From NCBI GenBank assembly GCA_023394955.1, contig JAEWZY010000014.1, forward strand, positions 1 through 52,063: a stretch of 52,063 bases of DNA. Reading direction: 5' to 3'. This document shows, piece by piece, positions 41,457-51,088 of this stretch; the first letter of the stretch is position 1, and every line of letters begins with the position of its first letter. Position numbers and translations under genes: made by a program. Below the pieces are notes generated by a model. It made no database searches, was not told the origin of the DNA, and worked only from the letters and a program-made list of their open reading frames with translations. This stretch comes from Bacillota bacterium (GTDB lineage: Bacteria; Bacillota; UBA4882; UBA8346).

Positions 41457-42524
41457 ATGAGAAAAACAATTTTTCTGGTTATTATATTACTGTTGTCAGC
41501 CAATCTTTCGACTGGGGTTTGGAGTCTTCCTGTGAATGAATACTTAGTATTTTCCCAGATTGTCGATGGTCAAAAGGTTATTTATTCATATCAGCCGGAT
41601 TCCCAAGCTTTGAACCGGGTAGTTCAGGGAAAAAATCTCTCGGTTTTCTTACAAGGAAAATATTTTTTGTACTTTAACGAGCAAAAATTATTTCAATACA
41701 ATATTGCAACTCAAGAAGCTACGGAGTTAGCGGCTTTTAAGGAGAAAGAACTTTACCTGGAGGTAATACCGGATGGACCGGAGCAGGCATTGGTCGTAGC
41801 CAAGGACGGATATGATTTCAACTGGTATATACTTGAACTTTCCGACGGAAGTTTCCGCCGGGTAATGCGGCCCCCGTCAGGGAGCGGCGGTTCCAATACT
41901 CCTAAGTTAGCCAGCCCCGACAAAAAAGCGACCGCGGTTATTAAAACTCCCGCTTTTTCTCAGAATTTTAGTTTGTCCATTGAGGAACGGGTAAATGGGA
42001 GAAAGAAGACCAGTTGGTCAATGCCTCAGGACATGACGATCATTCCCGATTGGCCGGTTTGGTCTCCGGATTCAAAGCGAATCGCGTTTTACGCTAAAAA
42101 AGCCGATGGTTTTGAAGGATTTTATTCATTGTATCTCTTAGACTTGGCTGAAAAAGAATTGGTCTTAGTTGAAGATCAGGTTTTTGCCAAATATATCTTT
42201 AGTAACATCGGCATGAAGTCATTCATACCCGCTTGGTCCGATGATAGCCAATTCCTGATCTTTCAGTCCCAACCCAATGGCTTGCCAAACAGGAGCTTGA
42301 TTGTTAAATATCATGTAGCAACCGGGAAAAAGCAAATTTTGACCCAAAGCGCGGGGAGTAATGATTATCCGGTTTGGTCTTTGACCGACCGTTATATCTC
42401 GTTCTTATCAAATCGCGAGACCACTGAACGTCAATTATTCATTATAGATCCCCAAGGTGCGGACTTAGAAAGGGTTTCACCTCAGGAAGGGTTTACGGAG
42501 TGGGCTGAATGGTATCGGCCATAG
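41457..42524 (+). CDS. Secreted TolB-like beta-propeller protein
   Basis: A 355-residue exported protein with a signal peptide (RKTIFLVIILLLSANLSTG) and repeated beta-propeller blades of the WD40-like/TolB type: SPDSKRIAFYAKK, WSDDSQFLIFQSQP and WSLTDRYISFLSNRE are the clear PD40 repeats. Such proteins act as periplasmic or surface scaffolds or sensors; no Tol-Pal partner genes are near. GGGGTGA precedes the ATG. Confidence 0.8.
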   Translation: MRKTIFLVIILLLSANLSTGVWSLPVNEYLVFSQIVDGQKVIYSYQPDSQALNRVVQGKNLSVFLQGKYFLYFNEQKLFQYNIATQEATELAAFKEKELYLEVIPDGPEQALVVAKDGYDFNWYILELSDGSFRRVMRPPSGSGGSNTPKLASPDKKATAVIKTPAFSQNFSLSIEERVNGRKKTSWSMPQDMTIIPDWPVWSPDSKRIAFYAKKADGFEGFYSLYLLDLAEKELVLVEDQVFAKYIFSNIGMKSFIPAWSDDSQFLIFQSQPNGLPNRSLIVKYHVATGKKQILTQSAGSNDYPVWSLTDRYISFLSNRETTERQLFIIDPQGADLERVSPQEGFTEWAEWYRP

Positions 42525-42743
42525 AGTTTTGAATTTCACACTAATCGCCCTATATAAATCCCATTTATTTTAAAACCAAAATCAGCTTCACTAGCGTATA
42601 TTCCGCCTTATTTGGATATCGGATTAAAGCTTGAAAGATTATAATATTTCCTCCAAGCTTCCACGGATATCGGCGCCTAAGAGTGGCATAATAGAAATGA
42701 CGACACTATTTAGGTCGTAATGAATTAAATGGAGGATCTAAAA
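42525..42743. other. Spacer ahead of the glutaredoxin gene
   Basis: About 220 bases without a gene. GGATATCGG occurs twice (about 42615 and 42664), and AAGCTTG / CAAGCTT form an inverted repeat between the two copies; a CATAAT hexamer near 42687 may be a -10 box but its -35 is poor. Confidence 0.3.
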
Positions 42744-42974
42744 ATGAGCGATGTTACTGTATATACCACTCCCCAATGTCCATGGTGCAATAAGGCTAAG
42801 GAATATTTGGAAAACCATGGAGTTAATTTTGAAGAGAAGAATGTGGCCGAAGATCGAGAGGCGGCTGATCAAATGATCGACCTTACCGGCCAGCGCAGCG
42901 TCCCGGTAATCTCCAAGGGCAGCCTTTATGTGGTCGGCTTCAGCCCGGAAAATATCGATAAGTTATTGGTATGA
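42744..42974 (+). CDS. Glutaredoxin-like redox protein
   Basis: A 76-residue glutaredoxin/NrdH-type thiol protein with the active-site CPWC (Cys12, Cys15) and the cis-proline segment RSVPVIS followed by a GFSPENIDKLL tail. The GGAGG site is nine bases from ATG 42744; the ATG at 42729 precedes it and is rejected. Three bases separate it from the flavoprotein reductase, so the pair works as one electron-transfer unit, much like the clostridial Cp9/Cp34 pair. Confidence 0.93.
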   Translation: MSDVTVYTTPQCPWCNKAKEYLENHGVNFEEKNVAEDREAADQMIDLTGQRSVPVISKGSLYVVGFSPENIDKLLV

Positions 42975-42977
42975 GCC

Positions 42978-43910
42978 ATGTATGATGTGATCATTATCGG
43001 CGGTGGGCCGGCCGGGATGACCGCCGGGGTCTTCGCCAGCCGCAAGGGTTTAAAGACTGCGATTATTAGTAAGGAATTCGGCGGACAAGCCAATTGGACC
43101 TCAGATATTGAAAACTATATGGGGTTTAACGAAATTGACGGGCAAGCATTGATGGACAGGTTTAAAGCGCAGGTCAGGGAGCACCGGTTGGAGGAGAAAC
43201 AGACCGATGCCAGGATGGTCCATAAAGAAGGAGACATCTTTCGGGTTTTCACAGCCGACCGGGGAGAAGATACGGCTAGAGCGGTCATCGTCGCTACTGG
43301 AAAAAGGCCTAAAACTTTGAATGTACCGGGTGAAGCAGAATACCGTAACAAAGGAGTTAGTTATTGCTCCACTTGCGACAGTCCACTCTTCCGCGACGCG
43401 CCTGTGGCTGTAGTTGGTGGAGGAAATTCGGCGCTCAAGGCTGTTTTTGATTTGAACAATTATGCGTCAGAAATTCATTTAATTTCTTTGACCGAACTAA
43501 CTGCGGACGCAATCTTTATCGATAGGTTGAAAAACATCTCAAAGGTAAAACAGTATATTAAGCATAAAGTGGTTGAGATAAAAGGGACTAAACTAATGGA
43601 AGGTCTCGTGGTGGAGAAGATCGAAACCGGAGAACGATTTGAAATACCGGTCCAAGGAGTTTTCATCGAAATCGGCCTGGATCCGAATACCGAGTTTCTT
43701 GAGGGATTAGTTGAAAAAACCAAGAGTGGAGAGATTAAAATCGACTGCGAATGCCGGACCAATGTACCCGGTCTGTTCGCGGCCGGGGACGCTACCACGA
43801 TTCCGGAGAAACAGATCATCATTGCCGCCGGGGAAGGGGCCAAGGCGGCAATTAATGCTTGGGAGTATTTGTTGGAGCAAGAGCCTGCAAAAATAATGGC
43901 GAAAGTTTAA
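42978..43910 (+). CDS. Thioredoxin reductase-like flavoprotein (AhpF/Cp34 type)
   Basis: A 310-residue FAD protein that should reduce the neighbouring glutaredoxin-like protein. The FAD motif GGGPAGMTAG, the redox pair CSTC (Cys130, Cys133) and the closing AAGDATTIPEKQIIIAAGEGA are present. The nucleotide site GGGNSALKAV is followed by HLISLTELTADAIF, lacking the HRRxxxR that binds the NADPH 2'-phosphate in classical TrxB and resembling AhpF instead. The likely reductant is therefore NADH or another donor rather than NADPH. Confidence 0.92.
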   Translation: MYDVIIIGGGPAGMTAGVFASRKGLKTAIISKEFGGQANWTSDIENYMGFNEIDGQALMDRFKAQVREHRLEEKQTDARMVHKEGDIFRVFTADRGEDTARAVIVATGKRPKTLNVPGEAEYRNKGVSYCSTCDSPLFRDAPVAVVGGGNSALKAVFDLNNYASEIHLISLTELTADAIFIDRLKNISKVKQYIKHKVVEIKGTKLMEGLVVEKIETGERFEIPVQGVFIEIGLDPNTEFLEGLVEKTKSGEIKIDCECRTNVPGLFAAGDATTIPEKQIIIAAGEGAKAAINAWEYLLEQEPAKIMAKV

Positions 43911-43995
43911 GCGTGGTTTATCAATTAAAAACAAAATATTCAATATCGATAGATTTTCCGATTAAATCCTTTAACCCTCGATTAATTTGACCTCT

Positions 43996-44589
43996 CTAGG
44001 CATGCTTCTTTCCGTTTAGCATTTCTTGTAAATAAGTCGTTCCATTCTGATTCATTAACGATAATAACATTAAACAAGCCCGGACATCAGCGCCGGCCCG
44101 GTGGGCCTGGTCAACCCGTATTTGGTGAGCGGTTAGCAATTTTTGCAGGGCTTTTGACGGGAACCCCTTTTGATACCATTTGATGCCATTCATCGAACAA
44201 TACCATGGTTTAGAAAGGGCAACCGGAAACATCTTTCCGACAAAACCTTTGTCAAATCCGGCATTATGGGCGATTAAAAAATCAGCTTGACTAATTAGGG
44301 ATTCAATCTTAACCCGGTCCAGTATTCTCCCTTGAACTGCTTGATTGCTGATACGGTGAACCATATAGGCGCCACGTGAGATAGAGCAAGAAGGTTCGCG
44401 CAATCCGATATACTGGTCGATAATCCCTAAGATTTTACCAGATTCCCCGTCAAAGGCGAAGAGGGTGATCGCCAGTTCGATTATTTCCTCGTGGGCCGGA
44501 TTTAAACCGGTGGTCTCGACGTCGATAAATGCGGCTTTTCTCCATAAAGGATCGATTTCCCCTAATAAATTCATCAATTCTGGATTCAT
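43996..44589 (-). CDS. DnaQ-like 3'-5' exonuclease
   Basis: A 197-residue DEDDh exonuclease: ExoI FIDVETTGL (Asp23, Glu25), ExoII IAHNAGFDKGFV, ExoIII HRAGADVRACL. It stands alone, without polymerase or BRCT domain, so it may act in nucleic-acid repair or RNA processing. AGAGGT precedes the ATG. It is convergent with the reductase and divergent from ylbJ. Confidence 0.9.
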   Translation of the reverse strand: MNPELMNLLGEIDPLWRKAAFIDVETTGLNPAHEEIIELAITLFAFDGESGKILGIIDQYIGLREPSCSISRGAYMVHRISNQAVQGRILDRVKIESLISQADFLIAHNAGFDKGFVGKMFPVALSKPWYCSMNGIKWYQKGFPSKALQKLLTAHQIRVDQAHRAGADVRACLMLLSLMNQNGTTYLQEMLNGKKHA

Positions 44590-44759
44590 TTAATTACCTC
44601 TTTAATGTATTATTATCGAAAAAAAATTCAATTCCTCCTCCAAAGGTTCTTAAATTTAGTTCACCGATTATCCCCGATACTTCGCAAAACTCCCTTTTAC
44701 TTCTATTCGGTTTTGGTTGCCCATATATTGTAAAGATAGACGAACAAGGAGGAACATGG

Positions 44760-46007
44760 ATGCGGATACTGATCTTAAAGCGAATCAACGTACTTTTAGG
44801 GGCTGGACTGGTCTCTTTGCTTACCCTTTCATTGGTTATTTACCCTGAGGATGGCGTAAATGCGGCTATTGCAGGGTTGAAGATATTTTGGGAGATCGTG
44901 CTTCCGTCATTATTGCCGTTTTTTGTATTATCCGAAATAATGCTGGGCATGGGAGTGGTACATTTTATCGGTGTGTTGTTAGAACCGTTAATGCGGCCTT
45001 TATTCAATGTTCCCGGGGTGGGAGCCTTTGCTTTATCGATGGGCTTGGCTGCCGGGTATCCAATGGATGCCGTGATTACCGGTAAGTTTCGCCGGAGCAG
45101 GATGTGTACCAGGGTTGAAGGGGAGCGGCTCTTATCATTTACTAATACTGCCGATCCACTGTTTATTTTTGGAGCGGTGGCGGTAGGAATGTTCGGCCGT
45201 CCTGACTTAGGGGTCGTTTTAGCAATCGCTCATTATATTGCCAGTTTCACAGTGGGTGTTATCTTCAAATATTATCATTATTATGATAAACCCTCGAATA
45301 ATAGTAACAACGCCGAGACGGTTAAAGAAGGGGTCTTTCGCCGGGCGATCCGGGCTTTGTTCAAGGCTAGGCGGGAGGATGGAAGGCCTTTCGGACAGAT
45401 AATGGGTGACGCTGTTAAAGAGTCGATGACCACTCTTTTAATGATCGGTGGATTTATCATGTTGTTTTCCGTGTTAGTAAGGATGGCCACGGTCTTTGGT
45501 TTCTTAAACATGGTGACGCCGGTAATCGCAAATATTTTAAAGGTATTCAACATCGATCCCAATTTAGCGCAGGCGGTTTTCAACGGGATTTTAGAGATCG
45601 ACTTGGGTACGATGGAAGCGAGTAGAATTGCCGCGCCTTTGCATGATAAGGCAGTTGTCGCCAGTTGGGTGATTGCCTGGAGCGGACTGTGTGTCCACGG
45701 ACAGGTAGCAAGTGTAATTCACGATACTGACATTAGGATGGGTCCTTATGTGATCGCCCGGATCTTACACGGCGCTTTTGCAGCGTTTTATACCTGGTTG
45801 TTGTTAGGCCCGTTGGCATCGGCGTTAGCTCCAGTAACCCGTTTGGCGGTTCCAGCCGGGGGTGAATTTAACCCAATCGAGCGGATCGTCTTATCCGGGA
45901 AACAACAACTGATTATTCTGGGGATACTACTGATTGCTTCTTTTTTAATCCAGCTATCAAAAAAGTACGCTTTGGTGCGAACCAAAGCGGAAGAGAGATC
46001 TTGTTAG
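44760..46007 (+). CDS. ylbJ: Sporulation integral membrane protein YlbJ
   Basis: A 415-residue polytopic membrane protein with the nucleoside-recognition (Gate) domain and the YlbJ arrangement (LPSLLPFFVLSEIMLGMG, AAGYPMDAVITGKF, FTNTADPLFIFGAV). In Bacillus ylbJ is expressed in the mother cell and needed for spore cortex formation, so the gene is evidence for endospore formation. AAGGAGG lies seven bases before ATG 44760; the long open frame back to 44529 lies antisense to the exonuclease and is rejected. Confidence 0.92.
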   Translation: MRILILKRINVLLGAGLVSLLTLSLVIYPEDGVNAAIAGLKIFWEIVLPSLLPFFVLSEIMLGMGVVHFIGVLLEPLMRPLFNVPGVGAFALSMGLAAGYPMDAVITGKFRRSRMCTRVEGERLLSFTNTADPLFIFGAVAVGMFGRPDLGVVLAIAHYIASFTVGVIFKYYHYYDKPSNNSNNAETVKEGVFRRAIRALFKARREDGRPFGQIMGDAVKESMTTLLMIGGFIMLFSVLVRMATVFGFLNMVTPVIANILKVFNIDPNLAQAVFNGILEIDLGTMEASRIAAPLHDKAVVASWVIAWSGLCVHGQVASVIHDTDIRMGPYVIARILHGAFAAFYTWLLLGPLASALAPVTRLAVPAGGEFNPIERIVLSGKQQLIILGILLIASFLIQLSKKYALVRTKAEERSC

Positions 46008-46111
46008 CTTAAGAGTGAAGGAAAAAAATTAATAGAATAGAAATATATTTTATAAAACAGATTGGGATTGAGATATAATTAGATTCAAGACTCAAAAAGG
46101 AGTATATCAAA

Positions 46112-46621
46112 ATGAACCATCAATTTATTGATACCGGGCTAGACGGATTTAAATTGAGGTTTGCCACTGAAGCGGACATCCCTTTGATTTTATATTTTAT
46201 TAAAGAATTGGCCGCTTATGAAGTGATGTTGGACGAAGTGAGCGCTACCGAGGAGGCGCTTTACGAGTCGTTGTTCCAGCGGAAAATGGCGGAAGTAGTC
46301 ATCGGTGAGTACCAGGACAAGCCGGTCAGTTTCGCCCTGTTCTTCCATAATTTCTCGACTTTTTTAGGAAGACCCGGTATTTATCTGGAAGACTTGTATG
46401 TTATGCCGGAGATGAGGGGAAAAGGGATTGGTAAAATCATGCTCGCCTTTTTAGCCAAACTCACCTTGGAAAGAAATTGCGACCGTTTGGAATGGTGGTG
46501 CCTTGACTGGAACGAACCTTCGGTACAGTTTTATAAACAAATGGGGGCCGTCCCGATGGATGAGTGGACGGTTTATCGCTTGGCGGATCAGGCCTTGGAA
46601 GATCTGGCCAAGAAGTCTTAA
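46112..46621 (+). CDS. GNAT family N-acetyltransferase (diamine acetyltransferase-like)
   Basis: A 169-residue GNAT enzyme with the acetyl-CoA motif RGKGIG and a C-terminal WWCLDWNEPSVQFYKQMGA block that resembles spermidine/thialysine acetyltransferases. AAGGAG precedes the ATG. Substrate preference is inferred only from similarity. Confidence 0.88.
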   Translation: MNHQFIDTGLDGFKLRFATEADIPLILYFIKELAAYEVMLDEVSATEEALYESLFQRKMAEVVIGEYQDKPVSFALFFHNFSTFLGRPGIYLEDLYVMPEMRGKGIGKIMLAFLAKLTLERNCDRLEWWCLDWNEPSVQFYKQMGAVPMDEWTVYRLADQALEDLAKKS

Positions 46622-46675
46622 AGTTACAATAAGGTTTGGGACTATAAAACCGGGAATTCAATTAAGGAGGATTGA

Positions 46676-47362
46676 ATGAACCAATCGTATCAGTTTAAAG
46701 GCTTTACTCGAGAAGCGCTTGAATTTTTACATGATATCAAATACTATAATAGCAAATCATGGTATGAGGAGCATAAACCGGATTACCGCCGATTATTGCT
46801 AACGCCGTTTCAAAACCTGGTTGGTGATTTGAGCGGCTTCATGCTGTCCATCGATGCGCAATTTGTCACCACGCCGGCGGTGGATAAGACCATCTCTAGG
46901 ATATACAGGGATACCAGGTTTTCCAGGGATAAATCCCTTTATCGAGATTCGATGTGGTTTACCTTCAAACGTCCTGCCTTAGACTGGAAGGAGGTCCCGG
47001 TGTATTTCTTCGAGATTACACCTGAAGGATACCGTTATGGGATGGGTTTTTATTCAGCGTCAAAGGAGTATATGGACAAGTTTCGGGAAAGGATTAAGGC
47101 CAAGCCGGAACGGTTTTTGGAGGCGGTATCATTCCTTAATCGGAGTAATTCTTTTGTCATAGAAGGGGAGCGGTATAAAAAGAACCGCGCTGGCGATCTT
47201 CCAGATCAACTCCGAGATTGGTTTCAATATAAAAGTTTTTGCATAACCAGCAATCACCAGATAGACCGGGTATTGTTCAACGGGGAATTGGTCGGAGAGC
47301 TAATGGCTGAGTTTGGAATGATGGCGCCTTTATATGATTACCTTTGGCGGTTGATAGCATAG
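46676..47362 (+). CDS. DUF2461 family protein
   Basis: A 228-residue protein with the DUF2461 hallmarks (FLHDIKYYNSKSWYEEHKPDY, ISRIYRDTRFSRDKSLYRDSM). The family is conserved but uncharacterised. AAGGAGG precedes the ATG. It may be cotranscribed with the GNAT gene 54 bases upstream. Confidence 0.9.
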   Translation: MNQSYQFKGFTREALEFLHDIKYYNSKSWYEEHKPDYRRLLLTPFQNLVGDLSGFMLSIDAQFVTTPAVDKTISRIYRDTRFSRDKSLYRDSMWFTFKRPALDWKEVPVYFFEITPEGYRYGMGFYSASKEYMDKFRERIKAKPERFLEAVSFLNRSNSFVIEGERYKKNRAGDLPDQLRDWFQYKSFCITSNHQIDRVLFNGELVGELMAEFGMMAPLYDYLWRLIA

Positions 47363-47561
47363 GCTTTAATAAATACAATAAATCTTCAAATTCATATTGG
47401 AAACCTCGTAACCTCCATATCTAATATGGATATACTCCTCAGGATCTCTGATCGATTATTTGCATCTTTTTGATCGATCGATCCACTTACTTGCAATTTA
47501 TGTATTGATAACAAAAGCTATTTTTAGTGTGAATTGGAGATTTAATAATTATGTAAAAATA

Positions 47562-47590
47562 TTGGGCATATTAGGATTTTATGTTAAAAT
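47562..47590 (+). promoter_or_regulatory. Promoter of the two-component cluster
   Basis: TTGGGC (47562-47567) and TAAAAT (47585-47590) with a 17-base spacer, 47 bases before the first kinase gene. The remaining 47363-47637 gap contains only short AT-rich palindromes. Confidence 0.6.
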
Positions 47591-47637
47591 AGAAAAGTAA
47601 TCATAATTATTTTGATATAAACTCTTGGAGTCATATT

Positions 47638-49014
47638 ATGATTGCCTTTATTTTACTTTGGATAATCGCTGTTATCTTGTTTCTTTTAGATCCGAAAAGC
47701 CGAGTGCAACGTTGGTTCAGCGCCACTGCATTTTTAATGGGACTTTATGGTTTCCATTTTACAATCTTGGATAAAATAGAGTTTTGGTTTAAAGATTACC
47801 CAATAGTTCTACTTTTGGAAAAATTGATAACATACGGATCTTCATACTGTTTATTTCAATACTTTTTTTTAATGGCTGCCTTTTATTATTATACCGATAT
47901 GGCTGAAGAAGGGAAAAAATGGCGTAAACCAATTTCCTTAATTCTGTTGATACCCGTGATTATCACGTATGGAATTGTAATATTTTGGCTTAAAGATTTT
48001 AACCATCAAAAACTCGATCTTATAAGGAATTTATGGGCTGTACCCTATTATATAGTAGCTGATTTTCTATTAATAAAATCTTACTTTCGCGCTCGGACCC
48101 AGCGTCAAAAGAAGGACACCTTGTTAACTTGCATTATTATTATTCCGGTTTCGATTGCGGATTTGATCTTGGGCTACATCTTACCCTGGTTTGGCGTTGT
48201 AATCGATGTCGGTTTCTATTTAATTATCCTCTTATTTTTTTCTTTTTCAGGCATTGTAACTCGATATGGTTTTTTAGGCAGAAAATTTCAAATTGAGAAA
48301 TTGAATTTGGATAATTCTATTAAAATAATGACTTCCGGAGCGGCTATTCTCAATCATTCCCTTAAGAACGAAATCGCCAAAATTTCAATTTGCGCTGCTA
48401 ACCTCAGTAATGTTGACTTAAAATCCTCTCAAGCGAAAGAAAGTGTTCAAATAGTTCTCCGTTCGACCGGTCATATCCTGGAAATGCTTGAGCGGACCGG
48501 TCAATGCACCCGGGATTTTACTTTGGAGAAAACCTTAATCAATCTTGAAGATTTTTTAAAAGAAATCTTAGCGGACTTCCAATACCAATTCCGGGAGAAA
48601 AAGATCGAATTAATTACCAAATTCGGTTCGGAAGTTTGGATAGCCGCAGATGCCCTACATTTGCATGAAGTTTTTAATAATATAATTAAAAACTCAGTCG
48701 AGGCTATGGAATCCGGAGGCAAAATTGAGCTTAAAGTTGCCGGAACAAGGGGAACAGTCACAATTATCATTACAGATACTGGCGTAGGTATGCCTCAAGA
48801 ACTCCTGCAGTATATTTTTGAGCCTTTCTTTACCACCAAAGATCCTAAGCGAAATTTTGGATTAGGATTATTGTATTGTTATAAAGTCCTCAAAAAACAT
48901 GGAGGGACAATTGAGATTGAAAGCAAACCGAATCAAGGCACAGCTTTATATCTCAACCTTCCAAGGTATGTCGGGAAAAAATTCAGTCTGACCAGAGGAG
49001 TATTAAATGTCTAA
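47638..49014 (+). CDS. Membrane sensor histidine kinase (first of the pair)
   Basis: A 458-residue kinase with about seven N-terminal membrane helices (residues 1-210) and no large extracellular loop, then a dimerisation/phosphoacceptor segment with His240 in NHSLKNEI (the HxLKN form of the H-box) and a HATPase domain (N-box NNIIKNSVEAM, G1 DTGVGMP, then FFTTKDPKRNFGLGL). It should sense something in or near the membrane. TTGGAGT precedes the ATG, and the response regulator starts 8 bases before its end. Confidence 0.93.
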   Translation: MIAFILLWIIAVILFLLDPKSRVQRWFSATAFLMGLYGFHFTILDKIEFWFKDYPIVLLLEKLITYGSSYCLFQYFFLMAAFYYYTDMAEEGKKWRKPISLILLIPVIITYGIVIFWLKDFNHQKLDLIRNLWAVPYYIVADFLLIKSYFRARTQRQKKDTLLTCIIIIPVSIADLILGYILPWFGVVIDVGFYLIILLFFSFSGIVTRYGFLGRKFQIEKLNLDNSIKIMTSGAAILNHSLKNEIAKISICAANLSNVDLKSSQAKESVQIVLRSTGHILEMLERTGQCTRDFTLEKTLINLEDFLKEILADFQYQFREKKIELITKFGSEVWIAADALHLHEVFNNIIKNSVEAMESGGKIELKVAGTRGTVTIIITDTGVGMPQELLQYIFEPFFTTKDPKRNFGLGLLYCYKVLKKHGGTIEIESKPNQGTALYLNLPRYVGKKFSLTRGVLNV

Positions 49015-49639
49015 AATAAAAGTATTTCTGGTTGATGATGATCCGGAGTGGCTGACCACAATGGAAATTTTTTTGGGAACAATTCCGGATATGTCGGTTG
49101 TTGGCGCTGCTACTACCAGGGATGAAGCTGTAAGCATGGTTCATTCTATCGATGTTGATGTTGTCTTAATGGATATCAACCTTACTGAAACGCGGTATGA
49201 TGGGATCTATGCAGCGGCCGAAATCTGCCGGAACAAAACGGTAAAAATATTAATGCTTACTTCTTTGGATGACGAAGATATCATCCTGAATTCCTTTATT
49301 GCAGGCGCGGTTAATTATATCCCGAAATCACATTATAAGGAGATCCCCGAGGCAATCAGGGCAACTTACCATAACCGTTCGCCGGTGGAGATTGCCTTAA
49401 GGGATTATTCCCGTTTGAAGGAGGCGGAGCAGATTCAGAGTTTAACCCGGAGCGAGCGGGAAATTTTGGTCTTGGCGGAAGAGGGTCTAAACCGGACCCA
49501 AATCAGTCAAAAACTTCAGAAGTCTGAACAGACTATAAAAAACCAAATCGGCAATATCTTAAAAAAGTTGGATGTCAACCGTATTAAGGATGCTATTGTT
49601 AAAGTAAAGACTAAAGGGATAATTAAACCGGGAAATTAA
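49007..49639 (+). CDS. NarL/LuxR-type response regulator
   Basis: A 210-residue regulator: receiver domain with acidic Asp10/Asp11, phosphoacceptor Asp56 (LMDINL) and the conserved Lys in YIPKS, then a LuxR-type helix-turn-helix (LTRSEREILVLAEEGLNRTQ). Presumably phosphorylated by the neighbouring kinases and able to act as a transcription factor on unknown targets. It overlaps the first kinase gene and is followed 21 bases later by the second. Confidence 0.95.
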   Translation: MSKIKVFLVDDDPEWLTTMEIFLGTIPDMSVVGAATTRDEAVSMVHSIDVDVVLMDINLTETRYDGIYAAAEICRNKTVKILMLTSLDDEDIILNSFIAGAVNYIPKSHYKEIPEAIRATYHNRSPVEIALRDYSRLKEAEQIQSLTRSEREILVLAEEGLNRTQISQKLQKSEQTIKNQIGNILKKLDVNRIKDAIVKVKTKGIIKPGN

Positions 49640-49660
49640 CCATTTTAGAAGGGTGGATTA

Positions 49661-51088
49661 ATGGATATCTACTTTCTATTTCTGCCTTTGTTCGTTACTT
49701 TTTTGTTATTAACCGATTTCAAGAACCCCGCCAACGGTTGGGGAAGCCTGGCATTGTCGTTTGCCAGTTTGGGCGGGCTTTATTCAGCAGCCGATCGTTT
49801 CAGCGCAAGGATTCTTAAAGAGTTGGCTAATCCGGACTCGATTCGGTGGATTAATAATACTCTGGTTAACGTATTTGTTAAAACTCCGCTCTGCTTATTT
49901 CCGGTTGCCGTGCTATTGTTTGCAGTCCATTATTCCCATTGGAACAAGAATCGGGTCCGGCCGATAAAACCATTGATAATACCCGTATTGTTGATTCCAG
50001 CGGTTGTGATGTATTTTGTTCCCTTAAATCCTAAAGATTATTTGTCTTTGCGACAATTTTTGATTATTACTGATTTGTGGACTTTCCCCTATATAACCAT
50101 GGTATATATTTTCCTTTATAAATCGCTTGTTTCAGGCAACCAGAGGTTTGAGGCAGATAGACCTCTCACCATTATTACCATTGTCGGTATTTCAGCAATC
50201 TACGTAATTGCAGTTTATCTGCTTCCTTTTTATCATTTTCCGATCTTTATGTTTAATCCTTATTTGGTAATCATTTTTTTGGGGTTGTTTTCCTTTCTGG
50301 CATTAAAATATGGCTTTCTGGGATTTAAGTTATCAGTTAGGAATCTTTATATCGATAACGCTATCAAAACGGTGGATTCGGAAGTATCGGTACTCAATTG
50401 TCATATCAAAGATAAAATTGTCCGGATTACGGCTTGCGCCCGAGATATAGACGCCGCTATAGGAGATGACCGGAATTTAATTGTTAAAAAAATTGAAACT
50501 ATTTTGGCGGTGACCGATCAGGTTTCGACTGTGGTTGAACAACTCCATCACTACCTTGATAGGATTCATCTTGACCCGATTCGGCAAAATATCGTTGCAG
50601 TTGTCAAACAGGCTATTGCTTTATTTGAGCCTCGGATTAAAGAGAAAAGGTTGCGGATCGATAATAATCTTCCGCGGGACCTTATTATCCAGGTTGATCG
50701 GTTTTATCTGAGCGAGGTTTTGAAGAAAATACTTCAGAATTCGATGGAAGCAATGGCGACAGGCGGTAGTATTATAATTGATGTGGCGCGTTCCAAAAGA
50801 AATATTGTATTAATAATAAACGATAATGGTTGCGGGATTTCTTCCAAAGACCTGCCGCATATCTTAAAACCTTTCTTTACTACTAAAGATCCTAGTAGCC
50901 ATTTTGGCCTGGGCTTGCCTTATAGCTATAATATTATGCGACAACACGGCGGACTGTTGGAGATAGAAAGTGTCGAAAATAACGGGACCACAGTTTTTTT
51001 AAATTTTCCGGCTGATAATGTTCTTCCATGCTCGTTTGGTCGCAAAGGCTTAAGACTTAGAAGATTGAGAAAATTGGATAATAACTAA
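49661..51088 (+). CDS. Paralogous sensor histidine kinase with altered H-box
   Basis: A 475-residue protein of the same architecture as the first kinase: multi-helix membrane domain, then the phosphoacceptor region and HATPase domain (LQNSMEAM, NDNGCGIS, FFTTKDPSSHFGLGL). In alignment with its partner (YGFLG..., LNHSLKNEI against LNCHIKDKI) the position of the phosphoacceptor His is Cys247, with a His at the next residue, 248. Either the register is shifted and His248 is used, or autophosphorylation is lost and the protein works as a heterodimer partner or phosphatase. The ATP-binding boxes look intact. Confidence 0.88.
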   Translation: MDIYFLFLPLFVTFLLLTDFKNPANGWGSLALSFASLGGLYSAADRFSARILKELANPDSIRWINNTLVNVFVKTPLCLFPVAVLLFAVHYSHWNKNRVRPIKPLIIPVLLIPAVVMYFVPLNPKDYLSLRQFLIITDLWTFPYITMVYIFLYKSLVSGNQRFEADRPLTIITIVGISAIYVIAVYLLPFYHFPIFMFNPYLVIIFLGLFSFLALKYGFLGFKLSVRNLYIDNAIKTVDSEVSVLNCHIKDKIVRITACARDIDAAIGDDRNLIVKKIETILAVTDQVSTVVEQLHHYLDRIHLDPIRQNIVAVVKQAIALFEPRIKEKRLRIDNNLPRDLIIQVDRFYLSEVLKKILQNSMEAMATGGSIIIDVARSKRNIVLIINDNGCGISSKDLPHILKPFFTTKDPSSHFGLGLPYSYNIMRQHGGLLEIESVENNGTTVFLNFPADNVLPCSFGRKGLRLRRLRKLDNN

